A stretch of DNA of 56,208 bases, from positions 1 through 56,208 of the forward strand of contig CAOKBR010000003.1 in assembly GCA_948466735.1 (NCBI GenBank). Reading direction: 5' to 3'. The notes beneath the pieces are model-generated. The model ran no database searches, was not told the origin of the DNA, and was given only the letters and a program-made list of their open reading frames with translations. The translations under genes and the position numbers were made by a program. Position 1 is the first letter of the stretch, and every line of letters begins with the position of its first letter. Positions 1-9,247 of this stretch are shown piece after piece. The stretch is from an uncultured Mycoplasmatota bacterium. GTDB lineage: Bacteria > Bacillota_I > Bacilli_A > RF39 > UBA660.

Positions 1-139
<139 letters not shown>

Positions 140-164
140 TTATCATCTCCCTTTTTCTAATTTT

Positions 165-213
165 TCAAAAAAAGAGAAGTAAAGGTACTACAAACTAATA
201 CTTTTACTTCTCA
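165..213 (-). terminator. Intrinsic terminator after the 91-aa ORF
   Basis: A long inverted repeat (GAGAAGTAAA-GTA against TAC-TTTACTTCTC, arms at 173-186 and 199-212) is followed on the minus strand by a run of seven T. It separates the orphan ORF from the recombinase gene. Confidence 0.7.
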
Positions 214-291
214 AAATAAGTCTTTGTAAATCAATTACATAATACAACATTTTTCTTATTTTGTCTATTACCCATTTGTAGGGAATAAGTA

Positions 292-567
292 TTAGTTCAT
301 AGTTTTTATGTAGTTTTCTAATTCTGATATTTTAATCTTCTTACTTAAATTATTGATATAGATTTCATTTGAATAATTAAAGGCAAGAAACATTACATTA
401 TTGATAATTATTCTATGAGGTTCTATGTAGTTTAAGTTTGTCTTATCAATATTCCTTATACTACCATTAATAATTGTTGGAGTAGTGTTACAAAAATCAC
501 ATATTATTTCTAATCTTTTCCTTAAAGATTCCTCCATATCAATTTCTTTTTTGATTACTTTAATCAT
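292..567 (-). CDS. Hypothetical 91-aa protein next to serine recombinase
   Basis: I do not recognise this protein. It is a small soluble product with a charged N-terminal helix, a Cys pair (ICDFC) and an Ile/Asn-rich C-terminal half; no membrane segment is visible. The ATG at 567 is preferred over the upstream in-frame TTG/GTG codons because AGAAAGG lies 9 nt before it. It sits alone between tRNA-Thr and a serine recombinase and ends in its own terminator, so it may belong to the same mobile element. Function unknown. Confidence 0.55.
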   Translation of the reverse strand: MIKVIKKEIDMEESLRKRLEIICDFCNTTPTIINGSIRNIDKTNLNYIEPHRIIINNVMFLAFNYSNEIYINNLSKKIKISELENYIKTMN

Positions 568-606
568 AGACACCAACCTTTCTATGATTTTTTCTTAAAA
601 CGAAAA

Positions 607-632
607 AACCAATCATTTCTGATTGATTCTAT
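607..632 (-). terminator. Terminator downstream of tRNA-Thr
   Basis: On the minus strand the hairpin CAATCA-GAAA-TGATTG is followed by GTTTTTT, about 40 nt after the tRNA 3' end. A small palindrome (TTCGAAcTATTCGAA) lies between the tRNA and the hairpin. Confidence 0.65.
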
Positions 633-668
633 ATCTAAAAGTTCGAATAGTTCGAACAGATTTCCCAA

Positions 669-742
669 TGGTGCTGAATGACTGAATTGAACAGTCCTCT
701 GATGCTTACCATGCATCTGTTTTACCACTAAACTAAATCAGC
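669..742 (-). tRNA. tRNA-Thr (GGT)
   Basis: It folds as a cloverleaf. The acceptor is GCTGATT against ATTCAGC, D-stem GTTT/AAAC, anticodon stem GATGC/GCATC with loop ATGGTAA (anticodon GGT, Thr), and T-stem GACTG/CAGTC with loop TTCAATT. The discriminator is A and CCA is encoded. One U-U mismatch is present at the sixth acceptor pair, and the D-stem is made only of A-T/G-C pairs of low stability. It may be divergent or a target of nearby integration. Confidence 0.85.
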
Positions 743-838
743 AAATGTAATTCCATAATCATATTAACATAGAAATACTAAAAAATCTACCCTTTCACCT
801 AATAAATTTTACCATTTAAGAATTTTCTTATGATTTGT

Positions 839-867
839 TTTACTTATTGAAAAAAACGTGATATAAT
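839..867 (+). promoter_or_regulatory. Sigma-A-type promoter of the glycerophosphodiesterase gene
   Basis: A -35 TTTACT (839-844) and a perfect -10 TATAAT (862-867) are separated by 17 nt, about 24 nt before the GTG start. Confidence 0.65.
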
Positions 868-890
868 ACAAGGCAACCGAGGTGAAACAG

Positions 891-1613
891 GTGAAAGTTG
901 AACAATTAAAAGGATTAGTAATCGCCCATCGTGGGTTGCATCAAGCGAAAAAAGGAATACCTGAAAACTCTATTATAGCATTTGATATGGCGATGAAATA
1001 TAAATTCCCAATCGAATTAGATATTCAATTACTAAAAGATGGTACCCCCATTATTTTTCATGATGACAATCTTTTTCGACTAACTAATGTAAACAAAAAT
1101 GTTGAAGACTGTAATTTATCTTCGATTAAAGATCTTTTTCTATTAGATACCAATGAAAAAATTCCCACTTTAGAAGAAGTCTTAAAACGAATTGATGGTA
1201 AGGTTGTTCTTGTTTTAGAAATTAAATATAATAAAAATTGTTTTAAATACCTTGATCAAATAATTTCTCTACTTGAAGAGTATCCTCATCCTTTTGTTCT
1301 TGAATCATTTCATCCTCGAGTAATTCTTTATTTAAAAAAACATTGTCCAAACTTTTTACGAGGACAATTAATTAGTAATTATCAAGGACAACCCTTTTAT
1401 AAGAAATGGTTTATGCAAAGTATGATTTATAATAGTCTTACAAAACCTCACTTTTTATGTGTTGAACAATCTTTTTTACCAAATAAAATTGTAAGACATT
1501 ATCAGCAAAAAGGTCTACCTATCATTGCGTATACGATTCGTAGCGAAAAAGAATTAAAACAAGCAAAAAGATACGCTGATAGTTTTATTTGCGAAAAAAT
1601 AGGAAAACAATAA
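891..1613 (+). CDS. Glycerophosphodiester phosphodiesterase family protein
   Basis: It hydrolyses glycerophosphodiesters to an alcohol and glycerol 3-phosphate, in the GDPD TIM-barrel family. With a GTG start at 891 (240 aa), the conserved HRG (H13, R14), the E42-x-D44 metal ligands and the HDD motif at H57 are all present. GTG at 891 is preferred to GTG at 882 because GAGGTG lies 6 nt upstream of it. There is no signal peptide, so it is probably cytosolic and recycles lipid head groups. It is a single gene with its own promoter, convergent with mutY and only a few bases from its stop. Confidence 0.9.
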   Translation: MKVEQLKGLVIAHRGLHQAKKGIPENSIIAFDMAMKYKFPIELDIQLLKDGTPIIFHDDNLFRLTNVNKNVEDCNLSSIKDLFLLDTNEKIPTLEEVLKRIDGKVVLVLEIKYNKNCFKYLDQIISLLEEYPHPFVLESFHPRVILYLKKHCPNFLRGQLISNYQGQPFYKKWFMQSMIYNSLTKPHFLCVEQSFLPNKIVRHYQQKGLPIIAYTIRSEKELKQAKRYADSFICEKIGKQ

Positions 1614-1616
1614 TAC

Positions 1617-2651
1617 TTAGTTTTCTAAAATCCAATCAACAATTTTTTTGAAAGCGCTTGGAATAGCGTAATCATTAAGTAACATGGTTTTATTTATCCA
1701 TTGATAAGAAGATGCTATCTTCTTTTTTAAGGAAACAAAATATACTTGTACTTGCCAAACACGATGGGTAAATACATGTTGATAAGGAAATAATTCTTGA
1801 ATATTTACTACACTTTCTTTATCGAAAAGCTCCTCCACTTCTATTTTAGATAAAGTTCCTTCAACATTTGGAAACTGCCATAAGTCTCCAAGAATTCCCT
1901 TGCTCTTTCGTTTTTCTATCGCATACTCTTCTTGCACATTAAAAATAAATATTGTATATTGCTCTATTTTCTTATTGGTTTTCTTTGCTTTAATAGGAAC
2001 TTCTAACATTTTGTTTTTAGAATATGCTTGACAAATATTTGCTAAGGGACAAATTTCACATTTGGGACTACCCTTAGGTAGACAAATATTCTCTCCTAAT
2101 TCCATTAAAGCCTGATTAAAGTCTCCACTTTCTTTAGGAAGTAATTCTAATAAATGCTTTTCTATTTTCCTTTTCACTTTAATATCATCTATCGGATCAT
2201 AATTTAAATATACTCTAGAGTATACTCTTAAAACATTTCCATCAATGGCAACAACTTTTAAGGAAAAACAAATCGACCCAATAGCACCTAAGGTGTACTC
2301 TCCAATTCCTGGTAAAGATAAAATTTCTTCTTCCTTTCTAGGAAACTCTCCATGATACTTATCCATAATCATCATTGCTGCTTTTTTCAAATTTCTAGCA
2401 CGATTATAGTATCCCAACCCTTCCCATAATTTGAATAATTCATCTATAGAAACATTTGCCAAGTCTTCTATTGTAGGTAATTTTTCCATAAAACGTAGGT
2501 AATATGACTTTACTGCTTCAATTCTTGTTTGTTGTAACATAATTTCGGATATCCACACATGATATGGATCTTTATCTACACGCCAAGGAAGCATTTTTTT
2601 ATTTTTTTGGTACCATTTTAATAATTTTTGTGTAGGAAAATTCTCTTGCAT
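1617..2651 (-). CDS. mutY: A/G-specific adenine glycosylase MutY
   Basis: It removes adenine mispaired with 8-oxoguanine or guanine in base-excision repair. The 344-residue length is normal. The HhH-GPD fold shows LPGIGEYT (113-120), catalytic Glu36 in SEIMLQQT and Asp137 in AIDGNV. The four 4Fe-4S cysteines are C190, C198, C201 and C207; the first gap is seven residues rather than the usual six. The last ~120 residues match the MutT-like 8-oxoG recognition domain. AAGGTG lies 8 nt before the ATG. Confidence 0.95.
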   Translation of the reverse strand: MQENFPTQKLLKWYQKNKKMLPWRVDKDPYHVWISEIMLQQTRIEAVKSYYLRFMEKLPTIEDLANVSIDELFKLWEGLGYYNRARNLKKAAMMIMDKYHGEFPRKEEEILSLPGIGEYTLGAIGSICFSLKVVAIDGNVLRVYSRVYLNYDPIDDIKVKRKIEKHLLELLPKESGDFNQALMELGENICLPKGSPKCEICPLANICQAYSKNKMLEVPIKAKKTNKKIEQYTIFIFNVQEEYAIEKRKSKGILGDLWQFPNVEGTLSKIEVEELFDKESVVNIQELFPYQHVFTHRVWQVQVYFVSLKKKIASSYQWINKTMLLNDYAIPSAFKKIVDWILEN

Positions 2652-2682
2652 CTATACTTCACCTTTTTTATTTTAACAAGAA

Positions 2683-2735
2683 AGTAAAAAAAAGGAAATA
2701 GAAAAAAGACGATGAATAAATTTTTCTATTCTCGC
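2683..2735 (-). terminator. Terminator of the cohesin-like/M60 operon
   Basis: The minus strand carries AATAGAAAAA and TTTTTTCTATT as hairpin arms, flanked by AAAGG/CCTTT and a run of T, just after the stop at 2748. Confidence 0.6.
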
Positions 2736-2747
2736 CCTTTTTAATGA

Positions 2748-3575
2748 TTAGATTTTTTTACAAAGATAAAAGATTACTCCACCGATGATAACTACTGCTA
2801 AAGTACCACCGATAACCATTGGGAAAACTCCTGTTTTTTCATCTTCCTCTACGGTATTAGAATATTGATCATCTTTTTTATCATCTGTAGATGGTTTATT
2901 AACGTTTGATGAATCATCCCCAGGCTTTATAGTTGAATCATTATCTTTTTCATCGTCTTCATCTTGATTAGCATTTGAATGGTTTGAATCATTAGATGGC
3001 TTTTGTTCTCCACCTGGTAAATTACCTGATGGATTACTTGGTGTTTTATCTTGATCGGTTGATGGATTTTGATTATCATCTTTATCATCATCTACAATAG
3101 GAGTTGTATTATAAACAAATTCTTGATGTTCAATGGTAGATACATCACTTTCTTCACTTGCTTGATAATCCATATTAGAAACATTTAACTTATTGATTTT
3201 TACATCGTATAAAGTATTATCTTTATCCGCTTTTACTTTAAGTATTCCAATATGTACTGTACCATCACTGCTAACTAAGTTTTTACTAGCATCTCCTGTT
3301 GCTATGTAAATTCTAATGATATTATCTTGATAAGTATATTTTTTTACATACTCACTAGCTAAAGACTCATCCCAGTTAATTTGTTCTAATTTAACATCTC
3401 CGCTAAGTTCAATGGTTACATCTAAAGCATTAAGGTATCCTGTATCAGTAGATAATTTTATTTCTACTTCCCCATTTGCTTTTGATTCACAATGTAAGGT
3501 AGAAGCCATAGCATCTATCGTTCCATTAAGGAATAATGCTATAGCAACTACAATGGTTAATATTATTTTCTTCAT
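2748..3575 (-). CDS. Membrane-anchored cohesin-like domain protein
   Basis: A 275-aa surface protein. Residues 1-25 form a signal peptide ending near AMAS. Residues ~26-155 read as a cohesin/carbohydrate-binding-like beta sandwich: LNALDVTIEL, then IIRIYIAT and SSDGTVHIGILKVKA, which follow the cohesin pattern. Residues ~160-245 are a Pro/Asp/Asn/Ser-rich linker, and residues ~251-272 are a transmembrane helix followed by KKI. There is no LPXTG motif, so anchoring is by the helix. Its ATG overlaps the stop of the upstream protease gene (ATGA), with AGGAG inside that gene's end, so the two are translationally coupled. The protease has a dockerin, so I infer this is its cell-surface receptor. 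The cohesin assignment rests on pattern only. Confidence 0.7.
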   Translation of the reverse strand: MKKIILTIVVAIALFLNGTIDAMASTLHCESKANGEVEIKLSTDTGYLNALDVTIELSGDVKLEQINWDESLASEYVKKYTYQDNIIRIYIATGDASKNLVSSDGTVHIGILKVKADKDNTLYDVKINKLNVSNMDYQASEESDVSTIEHQEFVYNTTPIVDDDKDDNQNPSTDQDKTPSNPSGNLPGGEQKPSNDSNHSNANQDEDDEKDNDSTIKPGDDSSNVNKPSTDDKKDDQYSNTVEEDEKTGVFPMVIGGTLAVVIIGGVIFYLCKKI

Positions 3576-6500
3576 CTTGCCTCTCCTTTAGTTGTATCAA
3601 TGATTTGCATTAATGGTAACTCTTCAATACTTGGTAAGTTGTGTATAGCAAGTGATGTACTAGTTAGACGTTGACCTTCATTCGTTAAGGCATCATCTAC
3701 TCGATATAACTCTGCGCGAATCGTTTTTCCTTGCATTTTTTGATATTGTTCTACTGTTACAACATAGAACCAATAACCTGATGCAATTTCATTAACTTCA
3801 TGATTACTATTTAACTTAGCAAATAGGAAGTTTTCTCCACTAAATACGCTATCTTCAATATTTTCATCATCACTTTGATAATTAGCATCTACTAATAACA
3901 TAGCATTAAATGCTGGATGACCACGGTATTCACCTTTAAATACGATGGAACCTTTTTTAATAACAGCATCATTTCCATTACTATCTAAGTAATGATAATC
4001 ATTTTCTAAAATGCCAATGGTATCTTTTGATAGTTCCACATTATCCCCAGGAGGTGCGATTACATCAAATTCGCTACCAGAAATTCCACTATTGCCAATT
4101 GCTTCAATTTTAATATAAGAAATATCACTATAAGTCCATAATTGATCTTTGCCTGTTGTTCCTTCTTTATCAAAGTATACAATATTACTAAATTGGTTAT
4201 CTTTATTTAATTTGAATGTTCCAGTTTTTGCTAAAATCCAATCTTCACGATTCTTACTAACATAAATGTTATATTTTTGAATGGCATTATCTAATAATTT
4301 TCCATTCTCACTAGCTGCTTGATACTTAATACCAGAAACATCTAATTTAGAATTTAAATCAATGATAACATAAGGATTAGTTTTATCTTTTAGATTAATT
4401 CTAGTTGTTCCATTAAAGATAGTATCTAATTGATTATCAATTAGCTGATTTATTTTAAGTTTAGCTGTATCCATATCAGGATCTTCTACATCGACAATTT
4501 CATCATTTTCCTTAAAGTTAGAAGTAATGCTAAAGTGATCTTTTTTAACACTTCCATCATGAGATACTTTTACTTCATCTAAGGTAGCGGTATTTGTTTT
4601 ATTTAGATATTTATCATATGCTGTAACTTCATAAGTAATCGCTTGATTATTCATAGAACCAATGATATCCGTAAACTCATTTTCAGTAGTAAACATAATA
4701 ACTACACCATTACGTTTAATTTCATATCCTAAAATAGTATCTTTACTCTTATCAACATCAAAAGTTAAGGTATAACGTTTATTTTGATTATCGGCCAAAA
4801 TTAAATTAGCACTTACCATCGTTGTATTATCCATAGCACTACCTTGGTTTAGACGATAACGTCTAGCATCATCATTCAAATACCAAATAGGGCGACTTTC
4901 TTTTTCTAAGTTCAAGCTAGCAATGTATTCAATTGCTTTATCACTAGGAGTTAATCCCCATTTTTGGAAGAACTCTGTTAAATCGTATCCTGCTGCTTGG
5001 CTAGCTAAGATAATTAATAACTCATCTTTTGTATAACCAGTTAATGTATTTCGTCTACTAAGACGGTTAATTTTAGCATAAATAGAGTCAACATCATCTA
5101 CTGTTTTATTATTATCATATGCTAAATGTAATTGCCAGTACATTCCAAGATTTACGAAGACATCGCTTCCTTTACCAAAGGTATTAGAGGTTACTTTTTG
5201 ATAAATTTTATGATATCTATCTTCAATTCTTGCTTTAGCTATATCATCATTTGTTTGTGCCAATAATGAGTAAACGTTATTAGTAACCTCAGCATAAGAT
5301 AAGTTTGCTTGATTAATTTGATGTCCAATTTCATGACTAATTCCCCAACCAAAGTATCCAGTTGTTCTTAATGTACCATCAATAACTTCGTTAGGTCTAC
5401 CTTGCATTAATCCAGCAATAGAACCATATTCAATACCAATATGATCACCTGATGCATACATAAATGCTCCATCAAACATTCTCATTAAGCGAATGTTAAT
5501 TCTTGATGATGGCGTTTTATCTTTAGGATCACTAGCATTTTCTGATAATCCTTTATGACGATAGAATAAATTCATCATTTCTTCAAAAGCTACTAATGAA
5601 CGATATAATCTCTCATTCATTTCTTCACTTCCACTTGCTCCAGCACGAATTCCATCATATGCAGCAGTAGCAGCAACAGAGAATAATCCATTTTTAGTAA
5701 CAATTTCAGTTGAATTTAATACACTAAGTTTACGATCAAAAGTCATTCCTTCTTCTTGATACATACTAGGTAGGTTTTCTACATAAGTTTTTAACTGTTC
5801 AATGTATGTAGATATAGCATTTTTAATTTCAATTTCATCGCTTAACTGGTGAATATCTAAAACAGGTATTTTTACTCCACCACTTACTCGAACTTTAATT
5901 TCTTTGTCAGCTGTTGCTTTTGGATAGCGAATATAAATTGATCCACCACGTTCTGTAGCCATTGTACCAATTTGGGGAACATCAATAATATTTTGCCCTT
6001 TTTTAAGATTTACTACAACTTGTTTCCAAGTCGATGCTTCAGCGTAATACTGAGTAAATACTAACTGTGGTAAGGTATTTCCTTTTGTTCCTACATAAAT
6101 GGTAATTTGATCTTTTGCTCGTACAGCTACTCCTAAAGGTTGTAAATCACTAAGTGGTGAGAAACCCAAATGAGTATTTTTAGTCGTTGAAATATTTTGA
6201 TCAACTATAATAGCATCTTGAATGGCTGTATCATTTAATATTTTTTTAGCGTAATCTAACTCGTTTAGTAATGCTGTTTTATTTGGATGATACTCCTTAC
6301 TAACTGGATCAATGGTATTTACTCGCTCTTCTAAGGCATTGATATCATCCATCGTTACGCCTTCTTTTAATTCAACGCGCAAATCATCTAAAAATAAATT
6401 GGCAACATCATCTACTAATGAATCATATTGATAAAATCTAACTTCTCTAATAGCAATATTTCCGCTAGCAGAGTAATTGGCCAAATTAATTTGAATTTGA

Positions 6501-8713
6501 TTCGTCGTAATTTTATTAAAATCTAGTCGATAATACCTTTGTCCATTTGGACTAGTAAGTGCTTTAATACTTGTTGAAATTTTCTTAGATATTCCATTTT
6601 CTAAATAATTAATTTTTGAATAGAAGAATGCTGCTTGATCATCCTTTGGTACGATAAAGATATGATCAATTGTATATTCATCATCAAAGTTAAAAATAGG
6701 TCCATTATTGAAAGCGTTATATCCTCCTAAATCCCAAGTATTTGCTTGATAATAAGAATTAAAATCATTATCCACTAAAGCAAATTCACTAGCTTGATTA
6801 CTATTTACTTTATATTGAATAGAAGTAATATGATTACTTGGTACTCCAGTTCCATTTGAGGTATTTAATAAAGCATAGTTAACCATATCAGGTAGAGTTT
6901 GTTCTTTTGTAGTGGCTGTTGCTAAAACAGATTTTTCTCCCTCGCCAAGATGATTATTTCCGTTGACATAAACTTCATAAGTTGTTCCTTCAACTAAATC
7001 TCTTAATTGATAACTATTTCCTTTAATATTTTCAATTTTCTTAAATTCTGAATCACCACTTTTACGGTAATAAATATTATAAGAAAGTGTATCTTTCATG
7101 TCTTTATAACTAATGTTAAAACCAGAACTAACAGGAGTCAAGTTAACCATATCAACTCTTGGAGGTAGGCGATTAGGTTCAGGGCTAAAGGAAACACTAT
7201 TACTATAGTTACTCTTCCATTCCCCGTTTACTGCTCTTACACTAACTTGATAATTTTTATAGTTCTTTAATTCTTTTATCACATAGTTTGTATAGGTTGT
7301 TTGATAAATGATATTGGAAACGATTTGCCCATCTTTTAATTCTTGAACTAAGATTTCATAACCAATGACATTACGTAATTGATCAAAGTTTATTTCAGCT
7401 TTTTCACTAGATGTGATAACAGAAATATTTTTAGGAACTTCTATTTCTGGAACAGGGACTTTTTCATAAACATTATTTAAAAATTCCACTTCTGCTATTT
7501 CTGCTAATTTTTTACTAGAAGTTTTTACAATTTTAATTGTTACTTTTTTAACAGCAATTTGCCCATCTAAATCAATAACAATCGTATTATCGTTAGCGGA
7601 ATCTGTAAAAAAGTGAATATTTTCTAGAATCGTTAATTCTTTTTCATAAGTGGTAACATTACCAAATTCATCAGTGATTTCTAAAATGATTGTTTCTGGC
7701 ACGTTTTCACTTTTTGTCCCTAAGCGAAATTGGCTCATTGTAATTGGTTGTTCTAAGTCAAACGACATTACCGCTGGATTCTCTTTAGAGATATCTTTTG
7801 TCTCATCGCTAGGTTTTACACTAACACTATCATTTTTTTGAAGTAAATCACTTACACTTCCGTCGATATTACCAGTAACCGTAATATTTTCGTAGTTCAT
7901 CATAGCACTAGTATCCACAATTTGTAAGTTTTTTGCTTCTCCGTTAATGCTACTAGCAATAATGGCAATATCACTAATATCAATCTTTCCATCACGGTTT
8001 AAATCAAAGGCGCCTACTTTTCCTTTATCTGTGTTATCGATATTTTCAATAATTAAATCGATATCATCCTCATCTACTTTTCCATCTTGGTTGACGTCCC
8101 CTATTTCAAATAAACCTTTTTCATTAGAAATAGATACACGTTTTGCATAATCTTTTAATTCGATATTACTAACGGTATAACTTTTATAACCATTTCCATA
8201 CAACTCGATACTATAAGTTCCTTGCTGTAATTGATAAATGGTAATGGAATAGTATTTTACTTGATCAAGATTTTGTCCATTTAAAACGATTCCTTCTTGA
8301 TCCATTTTTTTAATGGAAAGTTCTCCTTTTTGTTCTCCTAAGGTGTACGATAATGTAGACATCGTAGTAATTCCATTAAAATTAATATTTTGTTCATTAC
8401 CTTGTTCATCTTTTACAATAATTCCCATATTTGGATTTTCTGTATTTTGAATAGGTAAGGCAAATTTTAAATCAATTTCTAAGTTACCTTTTGGAATAAA
8501 TTCATCTACTACATTAGTGGTAACTTGATTATCATTTGTATCATCATTAGGTGTATTTTCTAAATTATTCATCATGGTCACTTTAGGACTTGATGAAGTA
8601 TTATCTAATTGATTTACTGGATTTGACACCGTATTTTTTACATTTAACATAGGTACAACAACAGTGTTAAATAGCATACAACAAGATAATACTAGGCTTA
8701 TGGCCTGTGACAT
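3572..8713 (-). CDS. Secreted M60-family (mucinase-type) zinc metallopeptidase with dockerin
   Basis: A 1,713-aa secreted protease. M60 enzymes cleave mucin-type O-glycoproteins. The order is: hydrophobic secretion signal (~1-20); beta domain (~60-200); type I-like dockerin (~204-256) with two calcium loops, D206-N208-D210-D217 and D237-N239-D241-D248; a discoidin-like domain (~285-415); two fibronectin III domains (~420-620); an F5/8 type C-like domain (~625-780); the M60 catalytic region with H1127-E1128-x-x-H1131 and E1142; and C-terminal interaction and discoidin-like modules. The metal motif fits HExGH(x8-28)E. The dockerin is near the N-terminus, which is unusual, and the signal peptide lacks N-terminal Lys or Arg. 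The ATG has GGAG/AGAGG 6-9 nt upstream. It overlaps the downstream cohesin-like gene by 4 nt. Confidence 0.9.
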   Translation of the reverse strand: MSQAISLVLSCCMLFNTVVVPMLNVKNTVSNPVNQLDNTSSSPKVTMMNNLENTPNDDTNDNQVTTNVVDEFIPKGNLEIDLKFALPIQNTENPNMGIIVKDEQGNEQNINFNGITTMSTLSYTLGEQKGELSIKKMDQEGIVLNGQNLDQVKYYSITIYQLQQGTYSIELYGNGYKSYTVSNIELKDYAKRVSISNEKGLFEIGDVNQDGKVDEDDIDLIIENIDNTDKGKVGAFDLNRDGKIDISDIAIIASSINGEAKNLQIVDTSAMMNYENITVTGNIDGSVSDLLQKNDSVSVKPSDETKDISKENPAVMSFDLEQPITMSQFRLGTKSENVPETIILEITDEFGNVTTYEKELTILENIHFFTDSANDNTIVIDLDGQIAVKKVTIKIVKTSSKKLAEIAEVEFLNNVYEKVPVPEIEVPKNISVITSSEKAEINFDQLRNVIGYEILVQELKDGQIVSNIIYQTTYTNYVIKELKNYKNYQVSVRAVNGEWKSNYSNSVSFSPEPNRLPPRVDMVNLTPVSSGFNISYKDMKDTLSYNIYYRKSGDSEFKKIENIKGNSYQLRDLVEGTTYEVYVNGNNHLGEGEKSVLATATTKEQTLPDMVNYALLNTSNGTGVPSNHITSIQYKVNSNQASEFALVDNDFNSYYQANTWDLGGYNAFNNGPIFNFDDEYTIDHIFIVPKDDQAAFFYSKINYLENGISKKISTSIKALTSPNGQRYYRLDFNKITTNQIQINLANYSASGNIAIREVRFYQYDSLVDDVANLFLDDLRVELKEGVTMDDINALEERVNTIDPVSKEYHPNKTALLNELDYAKKILNDTAIQDAIIVDQNISTTKNTHLGFSPLSDLQPLGVAVRAKDQITIYVGTKGNTLPQLVFTQYYAEASTWKQVVVNLKKGQNIIDVPQIGTMATERGGSIYIRYPKATADKEIKVRVSGGVKIPVLDIHQLSDEIEIKNAISTYIEQLKTYVENLPSMYQEEGMTFDRKLSVLNSTEIVTKNGLFSVAATAAYDGIRAGASGSEEMNERLYRSLVAFEEMMNLFYRHKGLSENASDPKDKTPSSRINIRLMRMFDGAFMYASGDHIGIEYGSIAGLMQGRPNEVIDGTLRTTGYFGWGISHEIGHQINQANLSYAEVTNNVYSLLAQTNDDIAKARIEDRYHKIYQKVTSNTFGKGSDVFVNLGMYWQLHLAYDNNKTVDDVDSIYAKINRLSRRNTLTGYTKDELLIILASQAAGYDLTEFFQKWGLTPSDKAIEYIASLNLEKESRPIWYLNDDARRYRLNQGSAMDNTTMVSANLILADNQNKRYTLTFDVDKSKDTILGYEIKRNGVVIMFTTENEFTDIIGSMNNQAITYEVTAYDKYLNKTNTATLDEVKVSHDGSVKKDHFSITSNFKENDEIVDVEDPDMDTAKLKINQLIDNQLDTIFNGTTRINLKDKTNPYVIIDLNSKLDVSGIKYQAASENGKLLDNAIQKYNIYVSKNREDWILAKTGTFKLNKDNQFSNIVYFDKEGTTGKDQLWTYSDISYIKIEAIGNSGISGSEFDVIAPPGDNVELSKDTIGILENDYHYLDSNGNDAVIKKGSIVFKGEYRGHPAFNAMLLVDANYQSDDENIEDSVFSGENFLFAKLNSNHEVNEIASGYWFYVVTVEQYQKMQGKTIRAELYRVDDALTNEGQRLTSTSLAIHNLPSIEELPLMQIIDTTKGEAR

Positions 8714-8827
8714 ATCTATCCTCTCCTACTTATAAATATTCATTTATAGGATAACACATTTATCCTACATTTTTCAACAAATTTCAAAAGAAAATTACCC
8801 ATTAACAATTTATTAACAAACAGAAAA

Positions 8828-8855
8828 AATGATACTTATTTTGTACCATTTCTTC
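8828..8855 (-). terminator. Terminator of tRNA-Arg
   Basis: On the minus strand ATGGTAC-aaaataa-GTATCAT is followed by TTTTTTC, about 30 nt past the tRNA 3' end. It lies in the gap before the M60 gene. Confidence 0.65.
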
Positions 8856-8885
8856 AATTGCCTTTCATTATAAGAAAAACCATAG

Positions 8886-8962
8886 TGGTGCCCATGATAG
8901 GATTTGAACCTACTACCTATAGCGTCGGAGGCCATCGCTCTATCCAAGTGAGCTACATGGGC
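8886..8962 (-). tRNA. tRNA-Arg (CCG)
   Basis: Acceptor GCCCATG pairs with CATGGGC, the discriminator is A and CCA is encoded. The D-arm is GCTC...GAGC, and the anticodon loop CTCCGAC gives CCG, reading CGG. The T-loop is TTCAAAT. All arms are intact. Confidence 0.95.
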
Positions 8963-8986
8963 ATACAATAATCATACCATAAAACA

Positions 8987-9013
8987 GAAAAAAGAGCAAT
9001 TTGCTCTTTTTAC
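8987..9013. terminator. Bidirectional hairpin terminator
   Basis: AAAGAGCAAATTGCTCTTT is a near-perfect palindrome with A/T runs on both sides. It covers the stop of the small gene at 9010 and ends its minus-strand transcript before tRNA-Arg. Confidence 0.7.
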
Positions 9014-9171
9014 ATCATACTTTCGATATTATGTTCAGCCTGTTTTGTCATTTTACCGACTGCTCTTTTAATATCTTGAGTCGCAGATGGGTTATATTTT
9101 TTATACATTGTCCATGCACCATAACCCGCTGCTGCCGTTAAGGCTAAGCCTAATCCGGTTTTAAGTTTCAT
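9010..9171 (-). CDS. Small 53-aa protein with N-terminal hydrophobic segment
   Basis: A short ORF (MKLKTGLGLALTAAAGY...) with AGGTGATT 5-7 nt before the ATG and a terminator over its stop, so it is likely a real gene. Residues ~5-22 are a Gly/Ala-rich hydrophobic stretch, and the rest is a charged amphipathic helix. The layout recalls YtxH-like small membrane proteins, but that is only a resemblance. Function unknown; it lies downstream of recD2 on the same strand. Confidence 0.6.
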   Translation of the reverse strand: MKLKTGLGLALTAAAGYGAWTMYKKYNPSATQDIKRAVGKMTKQAEHNIESMM

Positions 9172-9208
9172 TTACAATCACCTCTTGACTCTTGATTTGA
9201 AAATATGA

Positions 9209-9232
9209 TTGATACAATTAATCTTGTATCAT
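9209..9232. repeat. Dyad TGATACAA-6-TTGTATCA between recD2 and the small ORF
   Basis: A perfect 8-bp inverted repeat with a six-base loop. It is followed by a T-run only on the plus strand, so it could be a weak terminator or an operator for the small gene at 9010-9171. Confidence 0.45.
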
Positions 9233-9247
9233 TTTTAGTATGACCAA

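Noticed and set aside
8714-8827. Possible further gene between the M60 gene and tRNA-Arg
   Set aside because: Only AT-rich sequence and the tRNA terminator were seen; no ORF with a ribosome site.
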